The translations under genes were made by a program, and so were the position numbers. From CAZDUS01 sp964535015 (lineage in GTDB: Bacteria > Verrucomicrobiota > Kiritimatiellia > CAIKKV01 > CAITUY01): a DNA stretch of 64,000 nucleotides. Location of the stretch: positions 1 to 64,000 of the forward strand of contig CAZHRU010000003.1 in assembly GCA_964535015.1 (NCBI GenBank). Reading direction: 5' to 3'. This document shows positions 25,317 through 33,510 of the stretch, one piece after another. Position 1 is the stretch's first letter. Each line of letters opens with the position of its first letter. The notes under the pieces were generated by a model. That model made no database searches, was not told where the DNA came from, and saw nothing but the letters and a program-made list of their open reading frames with translations.

Positions 25317-27186
25317 GGGGGGCCTTTGGGTTTGAGGTGTTTGTGTTATGGAGGCGAAGGATGGTTTCGACCACTTTGGCGGGGGAGAGGATATCGGTGT
25401 CGATCTGGTGGGGTATGGATCCGTACAGGGATTTTCGTTTTTCGAGCAACTCCCGGATACGCTGGAGGCGGTCCTGCTCCTCAAGGAGGGGGCGGTGGTT
25501 TGCCTTGGCGGTGCGCTTGAAGATGGTATCGGGCGAGGCAGTCAGGCAGACCATCAGGCCGGTGCGCTGGTAATCGCGGATGTTGTCGGGGTTAAGGACG
25601 ACCCCGCCGCCACAACCGATCACCAGTCCCTGGCGGGCGGATAATTCCTTGGTGAGTTCGCGTTCCATGTTGCGGAAATGGGGTTCGCCCTCCTCGGCAA
25701 AGATACGGGTGATGGATTTGCCGGCTCGCGCCTCGATCATGTGGTCCATGTCGATGAACTCCATGTTGAGTCGGTTGGCCAGTTGTTTGCCGACGGTGGT
25801 TTTTCCGGTTCCCATAAAGCCCATGAGGACGATGTTCTTTTGGGAAGGATTGATGGTTGATGGTTGATGGTTGATGGAAGAGGAGAAGACCTGGATGCCG
25901 TCGCGGAAGGTCATGACGGCGCGTCCCTGGAGGGACCAGCCTTCGAACGGGGTGTTGCGGGATTTCGAGGCAAAGGAGTCGGCATGGACAGTCCATTCGG
26001 TGTTCAGGTCGAGGAGGACCAGGTTGGCGGGTTGGCCCAGGGCGAGGCTGGGGGGTGGCAGGCCCAGGATGGCGGCGGGGCCGGTGGTCCAGCGGGCCAC
26101 CCAGTCCGTCAGGGAAAGGAGTCCTTTGCGGACGAGGAGGGAGAAGGTGACGCCGACGGCGGTTTCGAGGCCGATGACGCCGAAGGGGGCCCCGGTGAAA
26201 CCGCGGGCCTTGGAAGCGGCGGTGTGGGGCGCGTGATCGGTGGCGAAGCAGGCGATGGTGCCATCAACGAGGCCATGTATGAGTTCCTCGCGATCGGCGA
26301 AGGATCGCAGGGGTGGATTCATCTTGAAGGCATCCGCACAGTCGGGGCGGACGTCGTCATCGGTCAGGGCGAGATGATGGGGGGTCAGTTCGGCAGAGAC
26401 GTGGAGTCCGCGTTGTTGGGCGTTGCGGATCAGTCTGACGGATTCACCGGCGGAGAGGTGTTGGATATGGATGGCGCCGCCGGTGGTTTCGGCCAGGCGG
26501 ATATCGCGGGCGACGATGGCGGTCTCGGCTTCGGAGGGAATGCCGGGCAGGTTGAGGGTTTGGGATCGGAGTCCATCATGCATGACGCCGTTGCCGGCGA
26601 GGCGCGGGTCGAGGGCGTGATCCATGAGCGGGTGACCGGTGGCGGCAGAGCGCCGCATGGCTTCCTCCATGAGGGAGGTATTGGTGACGGTGCAACCGTC
26701 GTCGGTAAAGGCCACGGCGCCGGCCCGGGCAAGCGCCTCGATATCGGTGAGGGCGTGGCCGGCGCGGTTGCGGGTGATGCAGGGGGCGGGCAGGACACGG
26801 GCGAGGTTGGCGGCGGCGGCGCGGGTGGCGAGGGTGGCGATCTCGGCCGGGCAATCCATGGCGGGATTGGTGTTTGGCATGGCGACGATGGTGGTGAAGC
26901 CGCCTTGGACAGCGGCCCGGCAGGCGGTTTCGACGGATTCCGCCGCTTCGTTGCCGGGCTGGCGCAAATGGACATGCAGGTCAATCAGGCCCGGCACGGC
27001 CACAAGGTTGGTGCCGTCAATGACGGTACAGTCCGGGGGAAGGGAGGAATGGTTGATGGTTAATGGTTGATGGAGAATGGGGAGAGGGGCAAAGACGCCG
27101 TTTTGGATGAAGAGGTCGCCGATGAAATCCCGGTTTGAGACGGGGTCCACGATGCGGGCGTTCTTGATATACCATGAAGGGTTCAT
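25309..27186 (-). CDS. Dihydroorotase-shikimate kinase fusion
   Basis: A 625-residue fusion. Residues 1 to about 436 are a type I dihydroorotase (pyrC): zinc motif DLHVHLRQPG, MPNTNP, HIQHLS and TDHAPH are all present, so it should cyclise carbamoyl-aspartate. Residues about 448-625 are a shikimate kinase (aroK): Walker A GFMGTGKTT, DMD, GCGGG and HRPLL are intact. The joining segment SSINHQPSTIN is encoded by four exact TTGATGG heptamers (25850-25877). A second run of the same repeat (27050-27073) encodes HQPLTINH inside the dihydroorotase N-terminal sheet. Pyrimidine and aromatic pathways are thus joined without metabolic adjacency. ATG at 27186 begins the usual strand (MNPSWYIKNARIVDP). 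Confidence 0.9.
   Translation of the reverse strand: MNPSWYIKNARIVDPVSNRDFIGDLFIQNGVFAPLPILHQPLTINHSSLPPDCTVIDGTNLVAVPGLIDLHVHLRQPGNEAAESVETACRAAVQGGFTTIVAMPNTNPAMDCPAEIATLATRAAAANLARVLPAPCITRNRAGHALTDIEALARAGAVAFTDDGCTVTNTSLMEEAMRRSAATGHPLMDHALDPRLAGNGVMHDGLRSQTLNLPGIPSEAETAIVARDIRLAETTGGAIHIQHLSAGESVRLIRNAQQRGLHVSAELTPHHLALTDDDVRPDCADAFKMNPPLRSFADREELIHGLVDGTIACFATDHAPHTAASKARGFTGAPFGVIGLETAVGVTFSLLVRKGLLSLTDWVARWTTGPAAILGLPPPSLALGQPANLVLLDLNTEWTVHADSFASKSRNTPFEGWSLQGRAVMTFRDGIQVFSSSINHQPSTINPSQKNIVLMGFMGTGKTTVGKQLANRLNMEFIDMDHMIEARAGKSITRIFAEEGEPHFRNMERELTKELSARQGLVIGCGGGVVLNPDNIRDYQRTGLMVCLTASPDTIFKRTAKANHRPLLEEQDRLQRIRELLEKRKSLYGSIPHQIDTDILSPAKVVETILRLHNTNTSNPKAPHE
25850..25877. repeat. 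Four exact TTGATGG heptamers inside a coding sequence (family B)
   Basis: 28 bases made of TTGATGG x4, in frame, at the junction of the two enzymes in the fusion gene. Copies of the same family lie at 27050-27073 and 30070-30093. Confidence 0.9.
27050..27073. repeat. TGGTTRA heptamer run inside the dihydroorotase region (family B)
   Basis: TGGTTGA, TGGTTAA, TGGTTGA and TGG follow in period 7. Read on the minus strand they encode HQPLTINH at about residues 38-46 without breaking the frame. Confidence 0.85.
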
Positions 27187-27218
27187 ATGTCGGACTTGAT
27201 GTATACACCAGCGGCGGC

Positions 27219-27246
27219 TTGACAGAAAAGCGATAAATGGTAGTTT
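27219..27246 (+). promoter_or_regulatory. Candidate promoter of the rpmH-rnpA-yidD-yidC cluster
   Basis: A perfect -35 TTGACA (27219-27224) is followed after 16 bases by TAGTTT (27241-27246), a weak -10. It is 46 bases before the rpmH ATG, in the spacer from the divergent fusion gene. Confidence 0.5.
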
Positions 27247-27291
27247 GAACCCCTTTTCAGTGGGATTGCAGAGGTTAGTGAGGGACAAACG

Positions 27292-27426
27292 ATGAAGATG
27301 ACGTATCAGCCGAAGAAGAAGAAGCGCCAGCGCAAGTGTGGTTTCAGGAAACGTATGAAGACGGTTGGAGGCCGCAGGGTGATTGCCAGTCGCCGTCAAA
27401 AGGGTCGGAAAAAGCTTTCCGAGTAA
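27292..27426 (+). CDS. rpmH: Ribosomal protein L34
   Basis: A 44-residue, strongly basic protein starting MKMTYQPKKKKRQR and ending with the family motif RRQKGRKKLSE. L34 is part of the large ribosomal subunit. ATG at 27292 follows GAGGGACAAACG. Order rpmH-rnpA-yidD-yidC is the near-universal cluster, often close to oriC; dnaA is not next to it here. The slightly unusual KKKKRQRKC segment replaces the more common PSxxRRxRxHG, but length and both ends fit. Confidence 0.95.
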   Translation: MKMTYQPKKKKRQRKCGFRKRMKTVGGRRVIASRRQKGRKKLSE

Positions 27427-27484
27427 CAGCGCCTGTTCGGCCCGAAGGGGCAGGGAACGACGATGAACGCCGTTACCCGCAGGC

Positions 27485-27504
27485 GTGTGGAGGCAACTCC
27501 ACGC
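27485..27504 (+). other. GNRA-loop hairpin between rpmH and rnpA
   Basis: GTGGAG (27487-27492), loop GCAA and CTCCAC (27497-27502), extended by two pairs on the outside. It lies in the 171-base gap before the chosen rnpA start, in a stretch that could also be read as an rnpA N-terminal extension. It may be a processing site or a degenerate copy of the family D hairpin. Confidence 0.4.
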
Positions 27505-27597
27505 TGGCGGGTGGCGCTTTGCCCGGGTGGGCAGAGCCGGCGTTCATTTTGTGTTTCAGGAGGCGGTTCGCGGGAATGGCGGGCATGGAAGAATGCG

Positions 27598-27987
27598 ATG
27601 ACGACAGACCGGACAGCCGAATCAGGGAAGGTGAAGCGGCCGGACGTCGGGTTGTGCCGGGCCCAGCGGTTGACCCGGCCTGAGGATTTTACGGCCATCT
27701 ATGAGCAGGGCCGGTCCATGGCGGGGCGGTGCATGGTGTTGTGGGTGGGGAAAGGGCCGGGCACGTCGCTGCGTCTGGGCGTGGTGGCCAGTCGTGTGAT
27801 TGGCGACGCGGTGCGCCGGAACCGGGCGAAGCGGCGGTTGCGGGAAGTCTGGCGACTGAACCGGCACCGGTGGACGGCGGATGTGGATGTTATTCTGGTG
27901 GCCCGGCGGACGATTATTTTGGCGAGCTGGGAGGACGTGGTGGCTGACCTTCTGAAACTGGCGCGAAAGGCGGGACTGGGGGCATGA
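27598..27987 (+). CDS. rnpA: Ribonuclease P protein component
   Basis: A 129-residue basic protein, the protein subunit that helps the RNase P RNA mature tRNA 5' ends. The hallmark RNR motif is present in VRRNRAKRRLRE, with the substrate-binding strand LGVVASRVIGDAV before it. ATG at 27598 gives the usual length; an in-frame ATG at 27463 would add 45 residues that look like translated spacer. It overlaps yidD by four bases (ATGA). Confidence 0.92.
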   Translation: MTTDRTAESGKVKRPDVGLCRAQRLTRPEDFTAIYEQGRSMAGRCMVLWVGKGPGTSLRLGVVASRVIGDAVRRNRAKRRLREVWRLNRHRWTADVDVILVARRTIILASWEDVVADLLKLARKAGLGA

Positions 27988-28232
27988 TCCGCAAGGCGTT
28001 CATTCTGCTGATCAAAGGGTATCAGCGCAGTCTGGCGTTGATCCTTGGCGGGCAGTGCCGGTTTTATCCGACCTGTTCGGCGTATGGAATTGAGGCGATT
28101 GAGACGCATGGGGTCCTGCGGGGAATCCTGTTGGGGGCCCGGCGTGTGGTGCGGTGTCATCCCTTTCATCCGGGAGGCGTGGATCCGGTTCCGCCGCGGG
28201 TGGAGCGGGGTGGTGTCGTGCGAGAACGATAA
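27984..28232 (+). CDS. yidD: Membrane protein insertion efficiency factor YidD
   Basis: An 82-residue protein with the family signature GYQRSLALILGGQCRFYPTCSAYGIEAI and the conserved RRVVRCHPFHPGG. YidD helps YidC insert proteins in the inner membrane. Translationally coupled to rnpA by a 4-base overlap and 35 bases before yidC. Confidence 0.95.
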   Translation: MIRKAFILLIKGYQRSLALILGGQCRFYPTCSAYGIEAIETHGVLRGILLGARRVVRCHPFHPGGVDPVPPRVERGGVVRER

Positions 28233-28267
28233 GACGGGCTGGGAAACAGCCCTTTGGAGTACAGGCG

Positions 28268-30076
28268 ATGAGCAAGCAGAAATTACCGATCAAAGACATC
28301 CTGATAATCGCGGCGCTGTTTGGCGCCATGTTGGCCTGGGGGCCTGTGTACCAGAAGTTCCTGGCACCGCCGCCCGTGGCGGTGACGCCCGGCGTTGTCA
28401 CGGAGGCCACCACTAATGCGGTGCCGCCGCCAGTCGAGGTAGTGGCGCCAGTCGTCGTCAAGGCGCAACCGGCGGTGGTGGATGCGCCGGTGTTGCAGGC
28501 GGCCACCACTGCGCGGAGGCCCGAGGAAACCTTCGTCATCAGCAACCAGTTTATTCATGCGACCCTGACGTCGCGCGGGGGCGGCGTGGTGTCCGTTGAG
28601 TTGCCGTCTTTTTCGGTGACCAAGAAGGATCTGCGTCCGGTGGTGTTGGATTTCAAACGGTTCCCGGCACTGGCGTACGAAGGCTGGGAAGGATTGGATG
28701 TCGGCGCTGATTATTCGATCACGGTGCTTTCCAACGGTGTGGCGGCCCGGTTGGAAGCGACGCGGGCGGACGGGGTCCGGTTGGAGCGCCATATTGCGCT
28801 GGGCGAACGTTACCTGCTGACGGTGCAGGATCGTCTGATCAACACGGCTGGCGAGGTGCGGGCGGTACCGGCGGTGGCGATGACATTGGGCGACATGGAG
28901 ATGCTCGAGGGTGAGGAGCGGATGACCGGGGTGGAGTTTCTGGGGATTGACTCCCTGCCGTCGGCGGGTGGCGGAGGGGTGCGGCACTGGATGAGCAAGC
29001 GGTGGTTTTCGGATGATCTGACGGTGGCGGACTATTTTCAGGAGGAACCGATTCGCGGTCACGGTTGCATTGGCCGGCCGAAGATGACCAAACCGCTGCC
29101 ACACCGCGTCCGGGAGCGGATCAGCCAGAACATGGATTGGGTGGCGGCGAGGAACAAGTATTTCGTGCAGATCCTGGCGCCGCAAGGCGGGGCGGTGGGG
29201 TGTGATCTGATTGCCGACCGGGAGGTGGATCCCACGGAGGATCCCGCGCAGAGCCGGTCATGGGCCAGTGTGGCGGTGCCTTTGCGCGTGGCGGGTGCGG
29301 TGCGGTTCCCTGAACGGGTGCTGGCGCCGGGCGAGGCGGCGGTGCGTTCGCTGGAGTACTATGTCGGGCCGAAGGAGCTTTCCACCATCAGGCCGCTGGG
29401 TCGTCACATGAAGGAAGTGATGGACTTCGGAACGTTGAAGTGGGTTTGCGAGATTCTGGTTGTGGCGCTGACCTGGCTATACGCGGTGATTCCCAACTAC
29501 GGGGTGGCGATCATCCTGTTGACCCTGATCGTGCGGGTGATCTTCTGGCCCCTGACGCACAAGGGTACGGAGAGTATGAAGCGGATGCAGGAACTGCAGC
29601 CGAAGGTGAAGGCGTTGCAGGATCAATACCGCGACAAGCCGCAGAAGCTTCAGCAGGAGACCATGGCGTTATACCGGGAAAACAAGGTCAATCCGCTGGG
29701 CGGGTGTCTGCCGATGCTGATCCAGATTCCGGTGTTCTTTGCTTTGTTCAATGTGCTGCGCAGCGGGATTGAGTTGCGTTATGCGGGGTTCCTGTGGATT
29801 GGCGACTTGAGCGCCGCGGAGAACCTGTTGGCGGGGGTGTTGCCTTTCCCGATCAACATCCTGCCGCTCGTGATGGCGGCCACGCAGGCGTGGCAGCAGC
29901 ATCTGACGCCTTCGGCGGGCGACCCGGCGCAACAGAAGATGATGATGTTCATGCCGGTGATCATGTTGCTGTTCCTGTACTCCATGCCGTCAGGGCTGGT
30001 GTTGTACTGGACGGCCAACCAGGTGATGATGATCGTCCAGTTGTTATGGCAGCGGCGGATGAAGAAGAATGGTTAA
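28268..30076 (+). CDS. yidC: Membrane protein insertase YidC
   Basis: A 602-residue Gram-negative type YidC: an N-terminal transmembrane helix (DILIIAALFGAMLAW), an Ala/Val/Pro-rich linker, the periplasmic beta-sandwich domain (about 85-345) and the conserved five-helix insertase core (about 370-595) with LTHKGTESMKRMQELQPKVK and NPLGGCLPMLIQIPVF. It inserts and folds inner-membrane proteins with or without SecYEG. The ATG at 28268 begins a proper membrane anchor. The TAA stop (30074-30076) lies in a TGGTTAA heptamer of repeat family B, and the C-terminus (KKNG) is short. Confidence 0.95.
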   Translation: MSKQKLPIKDILIIAALFGAMLAWGPVYQKFLAPPPVAVTPGVVTEATTNAVPPPVEVVAPVVVKAQPAVVDAPVLQAATTARRPEETFVISNQFIHATLTSRGGGVVSVELPSFSVTKKDLRPVVLDFKRFPALAYEGWEGLDVGADYSITVLSNGVAARLEATRADGVRLERHIALGERYLLTVQDRLINTAGEVRAVPAVAMTLGDMEMLEGEERMTGVEFLGIDSLPSAGGGGVRHWMSKRWFSDDLTVADYFQEEPIRGHGCIGRPKMTKPLPHRVRERISQNMDWVAARNKYFVQILAPQGGAVGCDLIADREVDPTEDPAQSRSWASVAVPLRVAGAVRFPERVLAPGEAAVRSLEYYVGPKELSTIRPLGRHMKEVMDFGTLKWVCEILVVALTWLYAVIPNYGVAIILLTLIVRVIFWPLTHKGTESMKRMQELQPKVKALQDQYRDKPQKLQQETMALYRENKVNPLGGCLPMLIQIPVFFALFNVLRSGIELRYAGFLWIGDLSAAENLLAGVLPFPINILPLVMAATQAWQQHLTPSAGDPAQQKMMMFMPVIMLLFLYSMPSGLVLYWTANQVMMIVQLLWQRRMKKNG

Positions 30077-30093
30077 TGGTTCATGGTTGATGG
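30070..30093. repeat. TGGTTRA heptamer run at the yidC-plsY junction (family B)
   Basis: TGGTTAA, TGGTTCA, TGGTTGA and TGG in period 7. It supplies the yidC stop codon and an alternative in-frame start for plsY. Confidence 0.85.
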
Positions 30094-30100
30094 GGGAAAT

Positions 30101-30769
30101 ATGAACTGCTTCTGTTGTGGGCAATCGGGGTGGGTGATCGGGTTTGGCGTGGTGGCGTACCTGGTGGGGGCGATTCCGTTCGGGTTGTTGATTTCGCGGG
30201 CGAAGGGTGTGGACATCCGCAAGGTGGGGAGCGGGAACATTGGCGCCACGAATGTGTTCCGGGCCGTCAGCAAGCCGCTGGGGATCCTGACGTTTGTGGC
30301 AGACGCCCTGAAGGGGTGGGTGCCCGCCTGGGTGTTTCCGCTGGTGGTGGCGAGGGTCGTGGAGGCGGGGGTTCCCGGAGAACTCGGGTTGGCCTATGGG
30401 GCGTTGGCGATCATGGGGCATACCTGGCCGGTGTATCTCGGGTTCAAGGGGGGGAAGGGCGTGGCCACGAGCGCCGGGGCGCTGATCGGGATTGCTCCGG
30501 CGGCGACGGGAGTTGGACTACTCTGCTGGGTGTTGGTGTTTGCGGTGTCGCGCTATGTGTCCCTGGCATCCATGGTGGCGGCGGCAACGGTGGCGGTGGC
30601 CGCCTGGGTTATGTATCGCGGAGCGGGTTTGGGATTGCCGGTGGCGTTGACGGTGCTGTCGGCATTGATTGTCTGGCGTCACAAGGCGAATATCCGGCGT
30701 CTGTTGGATGGCACGGAGCACCGGTTTTCCAAGAAGAAATCAGCGGCGGCGGATCCTGCGGCGCAGTGA
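30101..30769 (+). CDS. plsY: Glycerol-3-phosphate acyltransferase PlsY
   Basis: A 222-residue integral membrane protein with the three PlsY motifs: SGNIGATNVFRA, GHTWPVYLGFKGGKGVATSAG and a late HKANIRRL. It transfers acyl from acyl phosphate to glycerol-3-phosphate, the first step of phospholipid synthesis. ATG at 30101 follows GGGGGA; ATG at 30083 belongs to the repeat and is less likely. It is followed after seven bases by gpsA, which makes its substrate. Confidence 0.95.
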   Translation: MNCFCCGQSGWVIGFGVVAYLVGAIPFGLLISRAKGVDIRKVGSGNIGATNVFRAVSKPLGILTFVADALKGWVPAWVFPLVVARVVEAGVPGELGLAYGALAIMGHTWPVYLGFKGGKGVATSAGALIGIAPAATGVGLLCWVLVFAVSRYVSLASMVAAATVAVAAWVMYRGAGLGLPVALTVLSALIVWRHKANIRRLLDGTEHRFSKKKSAAADPAAQ

Positions 30770-30776
30770 GGATACG

Positions 30777-31775
30777 ATGGCGACAGTGGCAATTCTTGGT
30801 GATGGCGGGTGGGGAACAGCGCTGGGGTTGACGCTGCACCGTAATGGGCACCGTGTGTGCCTATGGGGCCCCTTTCCCGAGACGATCGCGGCGATCCGGG
30901 GGCGCGGTGAAAATGTTGATTATTTGCCGGGCGTTGCGTTGCCGCCGGAGTTGCGCTGGACGGCGGACCGTGCGGAGGCGGTGGCCGGGGCCGAGGTGGT
31001 GGTGCTGGCCAGTCCCACGAAATTCATGCGGACGGTACTGGGTTCGTTTGCCGGATTGATTCCCCCGTCGGCCTTGTTGGTAAGTGTGGCCAAGGGGTTG
31101 GATGCGGGCAGTCACCGGCGGATGACCGAGGTGGCGGAGGAGGTGCTTGGGATGGGGCCGGTGGCGGCGCTATCGGGGCCGAGTTTTGCGTCCGAGGTGG
31201 CGGTGGGGGCTCCCACGGCGGTGGTGATTGCCTGTCGCGATCATAAGCGGGCGGTGCAGTTGCAGGCGGTGTTTAATGGTCGGCGTTTCCGTGTCTACAC
31301 TTCCGACGACGTGGTGGGTGTGGAACTGGGCGGGTGCCTTAAGAATGTGATCGCCGTGGCGGCGGGGGTATGCGCGGGAATCGGGTTTGGCCATAATGCC
31401 CAGGCGGCATTGATCACGCGGGGGTTGGCGGAGATGACGCGGTTGGGGGTGGCGATGGGGGCGCATCCGGCGACGTTTGCGGGATTGAGCGGGATGGGGG
31501 ATCTTGTATTGACCTGTACGAGCCGGTTGAGTCGCAATTACACGGTGGGCGAGCGGATCGGGCGCGGGGAGGCATTGGCGGCGATTGTGGGAGGCATGAA
31601 GCAGGTGGCGGAGGGGATTACGAATGCGGCCACGGCGCGGGAGTTGGCGGAGATGAAGGGGGTCTCGGCGCCGATCATTGAGGAAGTCCATGCCATGGTG
31701 AGCGAGGGTAAGGATCCGCAGGCGGCGGTGGAGTCCCTGTTGGCGCGCGAGCCGCGTCCGGAGCGGGATGGGTGA
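30777..31775 (+). CDS. gpsA: Glycerol-3-phosphate dehydrogenase [NAD(P)+]
   Basis: A 332-residue enzyme. N-terminal NAD(P)-binding motif VAILGDGGWGTALG, the family signatures SPTKFMR, LSGPSFASEVAVGAPTAV and the catalytic region GGCLKNVIAVAAGVCAGIGFGHNAQAAL (given in two pieces: GGCLKNVIAVA and GFGHNAQAAL), and GLSGMGDLVLTCTS. It reduces dihydroxyacetone phosphate to glycerol-3-phosphate, feeding PlsY directly upstream. Start GAGGATACG-ATG at 30777. Confidence 0.95.
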   Translation: MATVAILGDGGWGTALGLTLHRNGHRVCLWGPFPETIAAIRGRGENVDYLPGVALPPELRWTADRAEAVAGAEVVVLASPTKFMRTVLGSFAGLIPPSALLVSVAKGLDAGSHRRMTEVAEEVLGMGPVAALSGPSFASEVAVGAPTAVVIACRDHKRAVQLQAVFNGRRFRVYTSDDVVGVELGGCLKNVIAVAAGVCAGIGFGHNAQAALITRGLAEMTRLGVAMGAHPATFAGLSGMGDLVLTCTSRLSRNYTVGERIGRGEALAAIVGGMKQVAEGITNAATARELAEMKGVSAPIIEEVHAMVSEGKDPQAAVESLLAREPRPERDG

Positions 31776-32074
31776 GCAACTTTCGCTCAGCGGAATCCGA
31801 CGACTGCCGAAAAGTGACACCCCTTAGCCAGAAGGGAGCAAGTCCGAACCGGCTAAGGGGTCATGGCTGGTGAGTTTGCCGGACGCTTCCCGCATCCACC
31901 CCCGTTGCTCTACTTATATGATCGCATATTCCTTGAAAAACGGATGTCAGGAGTCCGTTAAATCATGCATAAGCCGGGACGGCGAATGCCGCCCCGTAAT
32001 CCGATTTCAGGCCCAGGCTTCTTCAATGAGAAAAGAACACCTTGATCCGGGCCAAGGATTGGGGACATCGCGCT
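31776..32074. other. Structured intergenic region with a long stem-loop
   Basis: A gene-free stretch of 299 bases. A perfect 10-bp stem CCCCTTAGCC (31820-31829) / GGCTAAGGGG (31851-31860) encloses a 21-base loop. The outer segments GAGCAAC (31774-31780) and GTTGCTC (31904-31910) are also complementary and could close a larger structure. No T-run follows the inner stem, so a plain intrinsic terminator is unlikely. Short open frames here lack codon bias and start signals. Confidence 0.45.
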
Positions 32075-33370
32075 TTATCCGGCGAACACGGCGCGGTGGC
32101 CATCCGGGCCGGCCTTTTCGGCGGCGCGGGTGATTTCCTCGCGGGCGATGGCGGCCCAGCGGTCAAAGCGTTCGGGGTGGTTCTCGCAGGTATGGGTGTC
32201 CTTCAGAATGAAGTCGAGTCGGCACCCGTTGTCCATGGCGGCTTCCAGTCCGGCGCGCAATTCCCCGCGGATGAGGGTTTCGTCGAACGATCCGACAAGG
32301 TGGGAGGGTTGGGGTTTCCAGCACATGACGAAGTTACCCTTCAGGCGTTCGGCACAGCGACGCAGGTCGGACCAGGGCGAAATGGAGATGCGGCGCATGC
32401 CGGGCAGTGCCGTGACGGCGTCAAGTTTGTGGGTCAGGTCCTCGCAGCAGCCGTAGCAGTTCAGCGGGAAGGGTTCGAGGAGTTTCCGTTCGTATGAGAG
32501 GGCGAACTCCGCGTGCTGCTCGGGGCTGACTTGGGCCAGTTCTTGCGCTTCGGCGAGTGCCCAGCGGTCGCGGGTACGGACGCGGGCGGGATCGAACCCG
32601 GCGGCGGGCAGGCCGTCGACATAGCCATGGGCGCCCTGATTGATCGCGGGGCCATCATGGTTGCTGGCGAGGAGGTTTTGTTGCAGGGCCTGGGTGAGAA
32701 CCTTCTGATGGCCCTCGGTCAGGAAGTGCATGGCCTCATGAAGGAAACCGGGATTCTCGTACATATCCACCATCACTTGTTCAAGGCCGCGAAGTTGGGT
32801 CCATTCTCCCATCAGGTGATAGTAGGGTTTGATGCCGCCGGTGAGTTTCACGGGGAGCAGGTCGCCGACGAGATCCCGTGTTCGGGCCAAGGCGGCCTCA
32901 GTGGCGGTTTCGTCGTAGGTGATCTCGGGGTGGTGCATCGTCTTGAGGTTTGCGGGTTCCTTGACCACCGGGTCAAAAGCCCATGCTCCTTGGGCCTGGG
33001 TGCTGTCGGTGTGTTGGGCTTTCAGGCCCCACCCGGTGGAGTGGATTCGTTTGGCAACCCTGATGTAGCCATCGGCGACGGCGTCGTCGCGCCAGTGCTG
33101 GTGTCCATAGAGGGTGGCGCGCAGGTCCAATTCCAGCCAGCGGTCGGGGCCATAGGTGCATTGGAGGGAGGCGTTGGGCAGGATTTCGCGCCAGGATCCT
33201 TCGGGGATGATCCGGAAGATCGGGCGGCAGGGCCGCAGGCTGTTATGGTCACGCCACAAGCGACGGCGTTCCTCCTGGATTGGCAGGTTGGCGATGTCGC
33301 GAAGTTGACGGCACAGGTCGCGGATGACGGTGCGGTCTTCCGGGCGGATGGCTGGAATGGGTGTACTCAT
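32075..33370 (-). CDS. URO-D-fold (uroporphyrinogen decarboxylase-like) protein
   Basis: A 431-residue protein resembling the large URO-D-like proteins of Lentisphaerae/Kiritimatiellae and gut anaerobes. Features include NCYGCCEDLTHKLDAV, VMCWKPQPSHL and LKDTHTCENHPERFDRW; the cysteines and histidines could bind zinc as in corrinoid methyltransferases. Residues for decarboxylating uroporphyrinogen are not evident, so a methyl-transfer or sugar-linked role is likelier. No corrinoid protein gene is adjacent. Start ATG at 33370. Confidence 0.78.
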   Translation of the reverse strand: MSTPIPAIRPEDRTVIRDLCRQLRDIANLPIQEERRRLWRDHNSLRPCRPIFRIIPEGSWREILPNASLQCTYGPDRWLELDLRATLYGHQHWRDDAVADGYIRVAKRIHSTGWGLKAQHTDSTQAQGAWAFDPVVKEPANLKTMHHPEITYDETATEAALARTRDLVGDLLPVKLTGGIKPYYHLMGEWTQLRGLEQVMVDMYENPGFLHEAMHFLTEGHQKVLTQALQQNLLASNHDGPAINQGAHGYVDGLPAAGFDPARVRTRDRWALAEAQELAQVSPEQHAEFALSYERKLLEPFPLNCYGCCEDLTHKLDAVTALPGMRRISISPWSDLRRCAERLKGNFVMCWKPQPSHLVGSFDETLIRGELRAGLEAAMDNGCRLDFILKDTHTCENHPERFDRWAAIAREEITRAAEKAGPDGHRAVFAG

Positions 33371-33510
33371 GGCGGGTGAGTGCGCCGAAAAGGCGGTGGT
33401 TATTCCAGCAGATTTCCCAAATTCGGAGTTTGTTCCTCTCATTGAAGTGCACCCGGTTGCATGGTAGTGTTCGCATTCAATGGGGCTTCACAACAAGGCG
33501 ATGGTGCACA

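Noticed and set aside
25864..27063. Long plus-strand open frame of about 399 codons
   Set aside because: It is the exact antisense of the dihydroorotase, which has all family motifs; the plus-strand product is Gly-rich with no domain.
27187..27291. Chromosome origin near rpmH
   Set aside because: The rpmH-rnpA cluster is often near oriC, but no dnaA, DnaA-box cluster or AT-rich unwinding region is visible here.
31870..32133. Short plus-strand open frame after gpsA
   Set aside because: No SD, no codon bias and it runs into the antisense of the URO-D-like gene.
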